Positions 8,592-16,377 of a stretch of DNA of 64,000 bases are shown here, in pieces. Source of the stretch: Modestobacter sp. VKM Ac-2985 (lineage in GTDB: Bacteria > Actinomycetota > Actinomycetes > Mycobacteriales > Geodermatophilaceae); contig NZ_JAPVBI010000002.1 in NCBI RefSeq assembly GCF_026967925.1, positions 1,231,628 through 1,295,627 of the forward strand, read 5' to 3'. Numbering within the stretch: position 1 is the first letter of the stretch; every line of letters begins with the position of its first letter. The notes under the pieces were generated by a model. That model was not told the origin of the DNA. It saw only the letters and a program-made list of their open reading frames with translations, and made no database searches. Position numbers and translations under genes: made by a program.

Positions 8592-8915
8592 GTGCCCCGC
8601 CGAGGTGGCTCGCGGCGTGGTCCGGGGCGCGCCCGGTCCGCGCAACCGGGGCGTGGGCCGGTGGCGGCCCGGCAGCCGGTCGAGGAGGCCGCGGACGGCG
8701 ACTGGGTGGTGCGGCCGCTCACCGGGGCGGGCAGCGACAAGAGCTACCGCTGCCCGGGCTGTGACCAGCTGATCCCGCCGCGGACCCCGCACGTGGTCAG
8801 CTGGCCGGCCTACGCCCGCGACTCCGACCTGGACCCGTGGGACACCGACTCCGCCTCGGACTGGCGGCGGCACTGGCACACCGCCTGCTGGCGGGCTCGC
8901 GACCGTCGCCGCTGA
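8592..8915 (+). CDS. Conserved actinobacterial small Cys/His-rich protein
   Basis: The 107-residue product has a variable basic N-terminus, then a conserved block: KSYRCPGCDQLIPPRTPHVVSWP and, at the C-terminus, RRHWHTACWRARDRR. The CxxC pair plus HWHxxCW could bind zinc, like an HNH or zinc-ribbon relic, although no nuclease active site is clear. Homologues are commonly mislabelled ATP/GTP-binding protein; I see no P-loop. The GTG at 8592 lies 3 bases after the stop of the dehydrogenase gene, so they are probably one transcript. Function unknown. Confidence 0.8.
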   Translation: MPRRGGSRRGPGRARSAQPGRGPVAARQPVEEAADGDWVVRPLTGAGSDKSYRCPGCDQLIPPRTPHVVSWPAYARDSDLDPWDTDSASDWRRHWHTACWRARDRRR

Positions 8916-8960
8916 AGGACCCACTGCCCCCACCACTCGCGAGCTCGCAGCGGGGCCCCG
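8916..8960 (+). repeat. Post-stop hairpin repeat, copy B (truncated)
   Basis: It starts immediately after the TGA of the small Cys/His-rich protein. It keeps the family left arm and centre (GCCCCCACCACTCGCGAGCT) but the right outer arm is lost where it abuts the sortase stop. It lies between convergent genes. Confidence 0.6.
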
Positions 8961-9611
8961 TCATCCTGCGGATGCGTGGACGACGACGTTGTCGGTGTAG
9001 CTGCGCCGCGAGCGGTCGAAGGTGCCGCCGCAGGTGATCAGCCGGAGCTCGGCGCCGGTGGTCGGCCCGTAGACCTCCTCGGTCGGGAAGTCGCCCTTGG
9101 GGTGGGCGGACACCCGGGTCACCGTGAACGTCACCGGCCGGCCGTCGCCGCCGGTGACGACCACCTGGTCTCCGGCGGTGAGCTCCTCCAGCCGGGCGAA
9201 CACCCCGGGGCCGGTGTGGTCGTCGACGTGCCCGGCCAGCACCGCCGGCCCCACCCCACCGGGCACCGGTCCGGCGGCGAACCAGCCCGCCTGCTGGACG
9301 TCCGCCGGGGGCACGAGGGCACCTGCGCCGTCCACGCCGATCGGCACGAGGTTCGCGTCCACGCCGATCGCGGCGATGCGCAGCCCGACCGGGGACGCGA
9401 CGGTCGGCTCCGCCGGCCCCGCGGCGGCGGGGCCGAGGACCACCGGCGCGGGCGGGGCGGGCACCGCGGTGCTGCCGACGGCGTCGGCGGGCCGGTCCAC
9501 CAGCGCCACCCCGCCGGCGGCGACGGCCACCGCGAGCAGCCCCACCCGCAGCGCCGTCAGGCGGTGGCGGCCCGGTCGTGAGGGCTCGCCGGGACGGGCC
9601 GAGGTCGTCAT
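8961..9611 (-). CDS. Class F sortase
   Basis: The 216-residue protein has a basic N-terminus, one signal-anchor helix (LTALRVGLLAVAVAAGGVAL), a Pro/Ala-rich extracellular stalk and a sortase domain. The catalytic triad is visible: His in LAGHVDDHTGPGVF, Cys in LRLITCGG and Arg in DRSRRSYTDNVVV. This sequence style is that of class F sortases. Sortases cleave a sorting signal and transfer the protein to the cell wall or a pilin. The ATG at 9611 is 10 bases after the DUF4397 gene, so the pair form an operon, and the neighbour is the obvious candidate partner. Confidence 0.93.
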   Translation of the reverse strand: MTTSARPGEPSRPGRHRLTALRVGLLAVAVAAGGVALVDRPADAVGSTAVPAPPAPVVLGPAAAGPAEPTVASPVGLRIAAIGVDANLVPIGVDGAGALVPPADVQQAGWFAAGPVPGGVGPAVLAGHVDDHTGPGVFARLEELTAGDQVVVTGGDGRPVTFTVTRVSAHPKGDFPTEEVYGPTTGAELRLITCGGTFDRSRRSYTDNVVVHASAG

Positions 9612-9621
9612 CGCCGGCAGC

Positions 9622-10533
9622 TCAGGACGTCGGGGCCGGGTGCCCGGGACGGGTCCGGCGCAGGCCGACGGCCAGCAGCAGTGCGGTGAGGGACAGGGCG
9701 GCGAGGGCTGCGCGGCCGACCGGGGGGTCGTCGTCCGGGGCGGTACCGCCGGCGCCGGCCTCCACCCCGCCGACCGGCACGACGCCGGGGGCTGCGGCGT
9801 CCAGGGTGACGGTCGCGGTGACCCCGCCGTCCGCGCGCTCCAGCACGAGCACGGTGTGCACCGATCCGGCGGCGAGGTCGACCGGCAGCTCGACCGGGGT
9901 GCCACCGGCGTCGGTGACGACGAGCGTCCCTGCACCGCCGGGCACGTGGACGGGGTCGGTGGAGTCGGTGAACGCCAGGTCGGCGGCGAGCACGGGTCCC
10001 CCGCCCAGGGCGACGTCCAGCGGGGAGCCGGTCGCGGCGGCGTTGACCACCCGGACCCGGGCAGCCCCCGCCGGCGGCAGGGTGAGGTCGTCGGTGCCGA
10101 CGGCGAGGCCCAGGTCGGCGAACCGCCCCACCGCGGCGACCGTGGTCGCGGTCCCGGCGGCCACGGTCACGGCGGTGGTGAGCACCGGAGGACTGGCCGG
10201 GTCGGCGCCGGCCGCCCGCGCGCTCACGGTGTAGCTGCCGGCGGGGACCCGCTGGTAGGCGGACACGTCGCCGTAGCCGAGCGCGGGCAGCAGGACCTGG
10301 GCGTCCGGGGCCGGGACCGCGGCGATGGCGGCATGGTCGATAGCGGCATGGTCGATGGAGGCACGGTCGACGAACGCGTCGACCGACGGGGTGTCGGGGG
10401 AGAGGTGCATCATCCGCACCAGGCCGGTGTCCTCCGCCGGTGCGGCCGCCGCCACGGGTGCCACCAGCAGCCCGAGGGAGCACAGGGCAGCGCTGAGCAC
10501 GGCGATCAGCACGGTTCGAGGCAGCCCGGGCAC
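9622..10533 (-). CDS. DUF4397 surface protein with signal peptide and C-terminal anchor
   Basis: The 303-residue protein has a cleavable signal peptide (about 1-30, ending AAAAPA) and two DUF4397-type beta modules: VRMMHLSPDTPSVDAFVD with ALGYGDVSAYQRVPAGSYTV, then ARVRVVNAAATGSPLDV with VPGGAGTLVV. After a Gly/Asp-rich linker (VPVGGVEAGAGG) comes a C-terminal helix and a basic tail, RRTRPGHP. That resembles a sorting-signal layout, but no LPxTG-like pentapeptide is obvious. Residues 56-72 contain short tandem repeats (ASIDH AAIDH AAIAA) encoded by near-identical DNA. GGAGGGG precedes the GTG. Exact role unknown. Confidence 0.88.
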   Translation of the reverse strand: MPGLPRTVLIAVLSAALCSLGLLVAPVAAAAPAEDTGLVRMMHLSPDTPSVDAFVDRASIDHAAIDHAAIAAVPAPDAQVLLPALGYGDVSAYQRVPAGSYTVSARAAGADPASPPVLTTAVTVAAGTATTVAAVGRFADLGLAVGTDDLTLPPAGAARVRVVNAAATGSPLDVALGGGPVLAADLAFTDSTDPVHVPGGAGTLVVTDAGGTPVELPVDLAAGSVHTVLVLERADGGVTATVTLDAAAPGVVPVGGVEAGAGGTAPDDDPPVGRAALAALSLTALLLAVGLRRTRPGHPAPTS

Positions 10534-10613
10534 GGTGTTCCCCTCCGGTGGTGGTCGATCACCCCCGCCCGGCCCGGTGCGCCGGACGGGTCCGTCGAGG
10601 ATCGAGGTGGCGG

Positions 10614-11954
10614 TCAGCCCCGGTTCGCCGGGGGCGGGCCACCCTGCCCGGCGGGCACGGCCGGGGTCGGCTGGACCCGGGTGGCCGGACCGCGGGCCGG
10701 TACGGGCGGTGTCTGCCGCACGCCGGGCTGGGGTCGCTGCTGAGGTGCCTGCTCGGCCGCCGGCTGCTCCGCCGTCGTCCGCTCCTCGGCCGGAGCCTGC
10801 TGGGCCGGAGCCTGCTGGGCCGGCGTGGTCTGGGTCGGGTGCGCCGGCGCCGGGGTCCGGACCGGCTGCTGCGCGCCGGCCGCAGGAGCCTGCTGGGCCG
10901 GTACCGACTCGGTCCGGACCGCCTGCACCGGGACCGCCTGGGTCTGGGCGGCCGCCGGCTCCGGGGTGAGCTGGGTGGCCGGCGCTGCCGGGCGCTCCGC
11001 ACCCGGCTGCTCGCCGGTGGTCGCCCCGGTCGGCTGCTGCTCGGACTCGGCAGGGGTGCCCTGCTGCGGCCGGGCCGCCTCGGGCTGCTCGGCCGGGCGG
11101 GTGTCCTGGGCCGGCTGGGGCTGGTCGGAGAGGTCCGGCAGCCGGCCGAGCAGGGTGCGGACGTCGGCCAGCCGGCGGGTCAGGTCGTCCCGGATCTTCC
11201 CGATCGCGGCCGCGGCGGCCTCGGCCTCGGCGACCGTGTGGTGGGCCCGCTCGTCGGCCGCGGCTACCCGCTGCTGGGCGGTGGCGATGGACGCCTGCTC
11301 GCGCTCCTGCTCCAGTCGGGCGGCTTCGCTCCGGCGGGCGCGCTGGGCGATCTCGAAGTCCTGCTCGGCCTTGGCGCGGCGGGCCTGGGAGTCGTTGTCG
11401 AGCCGGGTCACCCGCTCCTGGGCCTTGGCGACCAGGTCGTCGGCGCGGGACTGGGCGACCTCGGCGATCTGCTCGGCGTGCTGGCGCGCCTCGGCGACCA
11501 GGCGTTCGGCCTCGGCCCGGCTGGCGGCCGAGCGCTCCCCGAGCGCGCGCTCCTCGCCGGCGACCCGCTCGCGGATCGCCTCTGCCTCGGCGGCCACGGC
11601 CGCCTGCAGCTGGGCGGCCTGCTCCTCGGCCGAGCGGCGGATCTCCGCTGCCTCGTCCTGGGCGAGCTGCAGCATGTTGGAGATGCGCTCGCCCATGTTC
11701 TCGAACGTGGGGGCGCTCGCGCTGGCGGCCCGGCGCCGCAGCGACTCGACCTCGCCGTGCAGCGCCTGCAGCTGGCGGGCGAGGTCGGCCGACCGGGACA
11801 CGGCGGCGTCCCGGTCGGCCAGCGCCACGTGCAGGTCGGCGTCGAGACCGGCCAGCGTCTCGGCGACCTGGTCGCGGTCGTACCCCTTGCGCACCACGTC
11901 GAAGGTGGGGCCGCCGTCGCGGTAACCGAACTCGTCGTCGCGGGGGTCGCTCAT
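10614..11954 (-). CDS. DivIVA-like coiled-coil polarity/cytoskeletal protein
   Basis: The N-terminus has a DivIVA-type motif, FDVVRKGYDRDQVAETLAGL. A long, charged coiled coil follows to about residue 280, rich in Glu/Arg/Ala heptads and containing a NMGERISNMLQLAQDEA segment conserved in actinobacterial DivIVA-domain proteins. The C-terminal 160 residues are low-complexity Pro/Gln/Ala/Thr with APAQQ repeats, probably disordered. Related actinobacterial proteins organise polar growth or the cell envelope, and some are mislabelled cellulose-binding protein. It is not Wag31 itself, which normally sits by the ftsZ/sepF cluster. ATG at 11954. Confidence 0.82.
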   Translation of the reverse strand: MSDPRDDEFGYRDGGPTFDVVRKGYDRDQVAETLAGLDADLHVALADRDAAVSRSADLARQLQALHGEVESLRRRAASASAPTFENMGERISNMLQLAQDEAAEIRRSAEEQAAQLQAAVAAEAEAIRERVAGEERALGERSAASRAEAERLVAEARQHAEQIAEVAQSRADDLVAKAQERVTRLDNDSQARRAKAEQDFEIAQRARRSEAARLEQEREQASIATAQQRVAAADERAHHTVAEAEAAAAAIGKIRDDLTRRLADVRTLLGRLPDLSDQPQPAQDTRPAEQPEAARPQQGTPAESEQQPTGATTGEQPGAERPAAPATQLTPEPAAAQTQAVPVQAVRTESVPAQQAPAAGAQQPVRTPAPAHPTQTTPAQQAPAQQAPAEERTTAEQPAAEQAPQQRPQPGVRQTPPVPARGPATRVQPTPAVPAGQGGPPPANRG

Positions 11955-12032
11955 GGCGTCATCCTCGCATTGATCGAAGGTGTGGTCAGCGTGTCGAGGG
12001 CCGCACCCAGCGAACTCCCAGGCAGCCCCTCC

Positions 12033-13364
12033 TCAGACGTCGCGGAAGCGGTTGATCGCGGCGAGGTGCCGCTCCCGCTTGGCGTGGTCCTTGACGCCCA
12101 GGCCCTCCTCCGGGGCGAGGGTCAGCACGCCGACCTTGCCCTGGTGCAGGTTGCGGTGGACGTCGTAGGCGGCCTGGCCCACGTCGTCCATGGCGTAGGT
12201 CCGGGACAGCGTCGGGTGGATCAGGCCCCGGTCGATCAGCCGGTTGGCCTCCCACGCCTCGCGGTAGTTGGCGAAGTGCGAGCCGACGATCCGCTTGAGG
12301 TTCATCCAGAGGTAGCGGTTGTCGTAGGAGTGCATGAAGCCGCTGGTCGAGGCGCAGGTGACGATCGTGCCGCCCTTCTTGGCGACGTAGACGCTGGCGC
12401 CGAAGGTCTCCCGCCCGGGGTGCTCGAAGACGATGTCGGCGTCGTCCCCGCCGGTCAGCTCGCGGATCTTCGCGCCGAGCCGCTGCCACTCCTTGGGGTC
12501 CTGGGTCTCCTCGTCCTTCCAGAACCGGTAGCCCTCCGCGGAGCGGTCGATGACCAGCTCCGCACCCATCCGGCGGGCGATCTCGGCCTTCTCCGGGCTG
12601 CTCACGACGCACACCGGGATGGCCCCGCCGTTGAGCGCCATCTGGGTGGCGTAGGAGCCGAGCCCGCCGGAGGCGCCCCAGATGAGGACGACGTCGCCCT
12701 GCTTCATGTTGGCGCCGTTGTGGCTGACCAGCTGTCGGTAGGCGGTGGAGTTGACCAGCCCGGGACAGGCCGCCTCCTCCCACGTGAGGTGCGCCGGCTT
12801 GGGCATGAGCTGGTTGCTCTTGACCAGCGAGAGCTCGGCCAGGCCGCCGAAGTTGGTCTCGAAGCCCCAGATCCGCTGCTGCGGGTCCATCATCGTGTCG
12901 TCGTGGCCGGCCGGGTCCTCGAGCTCGACGGACAGGCAGTGGGCGACGACCTCGTCGCCGGGCTTCCACCGGTTGACGCCGGGGCCGACCCGGACCACGA
13001 CGCCGGCGAGGTCCGAGCCCACCACGTGGTAGGGCAGGTCGTGCTTCTTGGTCAGCTCGTTGAGCCGGCCGTACCGGGCGAGGAACCCGAAGGTGGAGAC
13101 CGGCTCGAAGATCGACGTCCAGACGGTGTTGTAGTTGACCGAGGAGGCCATCACCGCGATCAGCGCCTCGCCCGGCCCGATCTCCGGGGTCGGCACCTCC
13201 TCCACGTGCAGTGCCTTGCGGGGGTCCTTGTCCTTGGTGGGCAGGCCCTCGAACATGTCCTGCTCGTCGCGGCGGACCAGCACGGCGCGGTAGGACTCCG
13301 GTGTCGGGAGCCCTCCGATCGCGTCGAGGTGGTCGGCGAGGACGGCGTCCCTGATCTGGTCCAT
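12033..13364 (-). CDS. ccrA: Crotonyl-CoA carboxylase/reductase
   Basis: The 443-residue medium-chain reductase converts crotonyl-CoA, CO2 and NADPH to ethylmalonyl-CoA, the defining step of the ethylmalonyl-CoA pathway. The four CO2-pocket residues known from the Kitasatospora setae enzyme (Asn81, Phe170, Glu171, His365) are all present with a constant offset of two: Asn79 in NYNTVW, Phe168-Glu169 in WGFETN and His363 in GSHFANY. A cofactor-binding ASGGLGSYATQMAL motif is also present. Full length. An inverted-repeat operator lies 54-67 bases upstream of the ATG. The epimerase and thiolase of the same pathway are next door. Confidence 0.97.
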   Translation of the reverse strand: MDQIRDAVLADHLDAIGGLPTPESYRAVLVRRDEQDMFEGLPTKDKDPRKALHVEEVPTPEIGPGEALIAVMASSVNYNTVWTSIFEPVSTFGFLARYGRLNELTKKHDLPYHVVGSDLAGVVVRVGPGVNRWKPGDEVVAHCLSVELEDPAGHDDTMMDPQQRIWGFETNFGGLAELSLVKSNQLMPKPAHLTWEEAACPGLVNSTAYRQLVSHNGANMKQGDVVLIWGASGGLGSYATQMALNGGAIPVCVVSSPEKAEIARRMGAELVIDRSAEGYRFWKDEETQDPKEWQRLGAKIRELTGGDDADIVFEHPGRETFGASVYVAKKGGTIVTCASTSGFMHSYDNRYLWMNLKRIVGSHFANYREAWEANRLIDRGLIHPTLSRTYAMDDVGQAAYDVHRNLHQGKVGVLTLAPEEGLGVKDHAKRERHLAAINRFRDV

Positions 13365-13417
13365 GCGTGCGCTCCCGGGTCGTCATTGGCTCGGAGGGTG
13401 CAGGTGTGGCGCGGAGG

Positions 13418-13431
13418 TTACTGACCAGTAG
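13418..13431. promoter_or_regulatory. Operator-like inverted repeat TTACTGACCAGTAG
   Basis: TACTG and CAGTA arms flank a two-base centre, in the ccr promoter. It matches the YTAC-N6-GTAG form found upstream of the hydroxyacyl-CoA dehydrogenase and etfB, suggesting joint control by a TetR-type acyl-CoA regulator (inferred). Confidence 0.6.
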
Positions 13432-13464
13432 CTCCGGTTGACCAGGTCATGTGACCCAGGCAAC

Positions 13465-13917
13465 TCATCCGTGGGCGGCGGGCTCCACCAGCTCGACGAG
13501 CACCCCGCCGGCGTCCTTCGGGTGCACGAAGTTGACCCGGCTGCCCGACGTGCCGCGCCGGGGCTCGTCGTAGAGCAGTCGCATGCCGCGCTCGCGCAGC
13601 GTCGCGCTCGCCGCCTCGACGTCGGCGACCCGGAACGCCAGCTGCTGCAGGCCCGGGCCGGAGCGGCCGATGAACGTGGCGATCGTGGACTCGGGGGTCA
13701 GCGGGGCGAGCAGCTGGACGCGGGTCTCGCCGTCGCCCACCGCGAGCATCGCCTCGCGCACGCCCTGCTCGGTGTTGGTCTCCTCGTGCACCGAGTGGAT
13801 CCCGAAGGTCGCCGCGTAGAAGGCGATCGCCTCGTCCAGGTCGGGGACGGCGATGCCGACGTGGTCGATCGTGGTGAACAGGCCGGTGTGCGCGTCGTCG
13901 GGCACGGCGGAGGTCAT
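13465..13917 (-). CDS. mce: Methylmalonyl-CoA epimerase
   Basis: The 150-residue VOC-fold protein interconverts (R)- and (S)-methylmalonyl-CoA (and ethylmalonyl-CoA). Visible family features: IDHVGIAVPDLDEAIAFY with the first metal His, TRVQLLAPL with the Gln ligand, and FVHPKDAGGVLVELVEP with the active-site Glu near the C-terminus. The usual LHHIAF His pair reads LQQLAF here, so one classical metal-ligand His appears to be Gln; this may be a common actinobacterial variant. It lies downstream of ccr on the same strand and divergent from the thiolase. Full length. Confidence 0.93.
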   Translation of the reverse strand: MTSAVPDDAHTGLFTTIDHVGIAVPDLDEAIAFYAATFGIHSVHEETNTEQGVREAMLAVGDGETRVQLLAPLTPESTIATFIGRSGPGLQQLAFRVADVEAASATLRERGMRLLYDEPRRGTSGSRVNFVHPKDAGGVLVELVEPAAHG

Positions 13918-14026
13918 GCGGGCATCCTGCCGCTGCCGATCGCCGACGGGGAGTCCGTTGTGACGGGCTTCACCTCCTGCCGGTGGCCTTCGTCGCCGGC
14001 ACGGACCCGGCGGAGGGCGCGAGCCC

Positions 14027-14032
14027 TATCCT
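14027..14032 (+). promoter_or_regulatory. Possible -10 element (TATCCT) for the thiolase operon
   Basis: TATCCT is the best -10-like hexamer in the divergent gap. It would give a leader of roughly 80 bases before the thiolase ATG. Weak evidence. Confidence 0.3.
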
Positions 14033-14120
14033 GACGACAGTCCGTGGTGTCCCGAGGGACCGCGCGGTGTCCTGCCGAGACGGTCGCCAACGGCGGTGAC
14101 CGGGAGTCACTGGAGCCTCG

Positions 14121-15326
14121 ATGAGCCAGCCCGCATCCACCCGTTCCGTCATCGTCGGGGGTGCCCGCACCCCGATGGGCCGCCTGCTCGGCTCGCTGAA
14201 GGACTTCTCCGCCGCCGACCTGGGCGGCGTGGCGATCAAGGCGGCGCTGGAGCGCGCCGGCATCACCGGCGACCAGGTCGACTACGTGATCATGGGCCAC
14301 GTCATCCAGGCCGGGGCCGGCCAGAACCCCGCCCGGCCGGCCGCTGTCGCCGGTGGCATCCCCATGTCGGTGCCCTCGTTCACGCTGAACAAGGTGTGCC
14401 TCTCCGGCCTCGACGCGATCGCCCTGGCCGACCAGCTGATCCGGGCAGGTGAGTTCGAGGTCGTGGTGGCCGGTGGCATGGAGTCGATGACCCAGGCGCC
14501 GCACCTGCTGCCCACCTCGCGCACCGGCACCAAGTACGGCGACGCCACGCTGGTCGACGCGATGGCGCACGACGGCCTGACCGACACCTTCGACCAGGTG
14601 GCCATGGGCGCACTGACCGAGCAGGCCAACAGCCGGTACGGGCTCACCCGCGAGGAGCAGGACGCCTTCGCCGCCGCCAGCCACCAGAAGGCCGCCGCCG
14701 CCCAGAAGAACGGCCTGTTCGACGACGAGATCACCCCGGTGCTCATCCCGCAGCGCAAGGGCGACCCGATCGAGTTCCGTGAGGACGAGGGCATCCGCCC
14801 GGACACCACCGCGGAGAGCCTGGGCCGGCTGAAGCCCGCGTTCGCTGCTGACGGCACGATCACCGCCGCCACCTCCTCGCAGATCTCCGACGGCGCCTGC
14901 GCGGTCGTGGTCATGTCCGCGGCGAAGGCCGAGGAGCTGGGGCTGACCGTGCTCGCCGAGATCGGTGCGCACGGCGTGGTCGCCGGGCCGGACGCGACCC
15001 TGCAGAGCCAGCCCGCGCGGGCGATCGCCAAGGCCTGCGCTCGGGAGGGGATCGACCCGGCCGACCTGGACCTGGTCGAGCTCAACGAGGCGTTCGCCGC
15101 CGTCGGCATCGTCTCCACCCGCGAGCTGGCGGTCGACGCGGAGAAGGTGAACCCCAACGGGGGCGCCATCGCGCTGGGTCACCCGGTCGGGATGAGCGGT
15201 GCGCGGATCGTGCTGCACCTGGTGCTGGAGCTGGGCCGCCGTGGTGGCGGGGTCGGTGCCGCGGCACTGTGCGGCGGCGGTGGTCAGGGCGATGCGCTCG
15301 TCCTGCACGTACCCGCCCGGGCGTGA
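14121..15326 (+). CDS. Acetyl-CoA C-acetyltransferase (thiolase)
   Basis: The 401-residue thiolase has the nucleophile Cys93 in [17 protein letters not shown], His354 in [16 protein letters not shown] and the C-terminal Cys384 in [11 protein letters not shown]. It condenses two acetyl-CoA to acetoacetyl-CoA, or runs the reverse. With ccr and the epimerase adjacent, condensation feeding the ethylmalonyl-CoA route (or butyrate-type metabolism) is the likely use. The ATG at 14121 follows a purine-rich GGGAGTCACTGGAG. The stop overlaps the start of the MeaB gene by 4 bases, so translation is coupled. Confidence 0.95.
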   Translation: MSQPASTRSVIVGGARTPMGRLLGSLKDFSAADLGGVAIKAALERAGITGDQVDYVIMGHVIQAGAGQNPARPAAVAGGIPMSVPSFTLNKVCLSGLDAIALADQLIRAGEFEVVVAGGMESMTQAPHLLPTSRTGTKYGDATLVDAMAHDGLTDTFDQVAMGALTEQANSRYGLTREEQDAFAAASHQKAAAAQKNGLFDDEITPVLIPQRKGDPIEFREDEGIRPDTTAESLGRLKPAFAADGTITAATSSQISDGACAVVVMSAAKAEELGLTVLAEIGAHGVVAGPDATLQSQPARAIAKACAREGIDPADLDLVELNEAFAAVGIVSTRELAVDAEKVNPNGGAIALGHPVGMSGARIVLHLVLELGRRGGGVGAAALCGGGGQGDALVLHVPARA

Positions 15327-16354
15327 CGTCCCAGCCCGAGGGCACCGCCGTCCAGACGCCGGCCGTCGTGGTCCCGTCCGGGCGGCGGGGTCGCCGGGCG
15401 GCCGACGTCGGCACCCTGGTCTCCCGGGCCCGCGAGGGGGACGCCCGCTCGGTGGCCCGGCTGATCTCGCTCGTCGAGGACGCCAGCCCGCTGCTGCGCG
15501 AGGTCGCCGCCGCGCTGGCGCCGCACACCGGGCGGGCCCGGGTCCTGGGGCTCACCGGGCCGCCCGGCGTGGGCAAGTCGACGACGACGACCGCCCTCGT
15601 GCGGGCCTTCCGTCAGGCCGGCCAGCGGGTCGGCGTCCTGGCGGTCGACCCGTCGTCCCCGTTCTCCGGCGGCGCGCTGCTGGGCGACCGGGTGCGGATG
15701 CAGGACCACGCCGGGGACGGCGGTGTCTTCATCCGCTCGATGGCCTCCCGCGGCCACCTCGGCGGGCTGGCCTGGGCGACCCCTCAGGCGCTGCGGGTGC
15801 TCGACGCGGCCGGCTGCGACGTCGTCCTGGTGGAGACCGTGGGGGTCGGGCAGTCGGAGCTGGAGGTCGCCTCGCTCGCGGACACGACGCTGGTCCTGCT
15901 GGCACCGGGGATGGGCGACGGGATCCAGGCGGCGAAGGCCGGGATCCTCGAGGTCGCCGACGTCTTCGTCGTCAACAAGGCCGACCGGGACGGCGCGGAC
16001 ACCACCGTGCGCGACCTGCGGGCGATGCTCTCCCTCGGCGGCCGGCACACCGAGTCCGGGGCCTGGCGCCCGCCGATCGTGAAGACCGTCGCCTCCCGCG
16101 ACACCGACAACGGGGTCGCCGACGTCCTGGCCCGGATCGAGGAGCACGGCGACTGGCTGGCCTCCTCGGGTGAGGGGCGCCGGCGCCGGGTCGAGCGCGC
16201 CGCCCGGGAGGTCGAGGCGATCGCGGTGGCCGGGCTGCGGGAGCGGATGGGCGACGTCTCGGGGTCGGCGGCGCTCGGTGCGCTGGCCGAGCAGGTGGTG
16301 GCGGGGGAGACCGACCCCTACCGGGCGGCCGACGAGCTCATCGCGCACCTGTAG
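15323..16354 (+). CDS. meaB: MeaB/ArgK-family GTPase, chaperone of B12-dependent acyl-CoA mutase
   Basis: The 343-residue G3E-type GTPase has the Walker A loop [17 protein letters not shown], the [15 protein letters not shown] segment, the ETVGVGQSE switch and the NKAD guanine-specificity motif. It uses GTP to gate adenosylcobalamin loading and protect coenzyme-B12 mutases. GTG at 15323 overlaps the thiolase TGA, and starts further upstream would run inside the thiolase gene. Its likely client is the mutase at 19534 or an ethylmalonyl/methylmalonyl-CoA mutase elsewhere. The extension before GKS is basic ([10 protein letters not shown]). Confidence 0.94.
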   Translation: MTSQPEGTAVQTPAVVVPSGRRGRRAADVGTLVSRAREGDARSVARLISLVEDASPLLREVAAALAPHTGRARVLGLTGPPGVGKSTTTTALVRAFRQAGQRVGVLAVDPSSPFSGGALLGDRVRMQDHAGDGGVFIRSMASRGHLGGLAWATPQALRVLDAAGCDVVLVETVGVGQSELEVASLADTTLVLLAPGMGDGIQAAKAGILEVADVFVVNKADRDGADTTVRDLRAMLSLGGRHTESGAWRPPIVKTVASRDTDNGVADVLARIEEHGDWLASSGEGRRRRVERAAREVEAIAVAGLRERMGDVSGSAALGALAEQVVAGETDPYRAADELIAHL

Positions 16355-16377
16355 GAGGCGGCGGGCAGGATGGCGGC

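Noticed and set aside
5838..8936. 1032-codon minus-strand open frame
   Set aside because: It is antisense to nucS and the double dehydrogenase. Low-complexity composition and no recognisable motif.
10320..10375. Short tandem repeats (GCGGCATGGTCGAT-like) as a possible CRISPR or VNTR
   Set aside because: There are only about three imperfect copies inside the DUF4397 coding frame, and they encode ASIDH/AAIDH repeats. There are no spacers. Kept only as a note on that gene.
10548..13424. 958-codon plus-strand open frame
   Set aside because: It is antisense to the DivIVA-like gene and ccr, both clearly coding.
13918..14120. Cobalamin riboswitch near the B12-related genes
   Set aside because: I looked in the gaps near the thiolase-meaB operon and the mutase for B12-box-like sequence and found none. 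The mutase appears leaderless, with no room for one.
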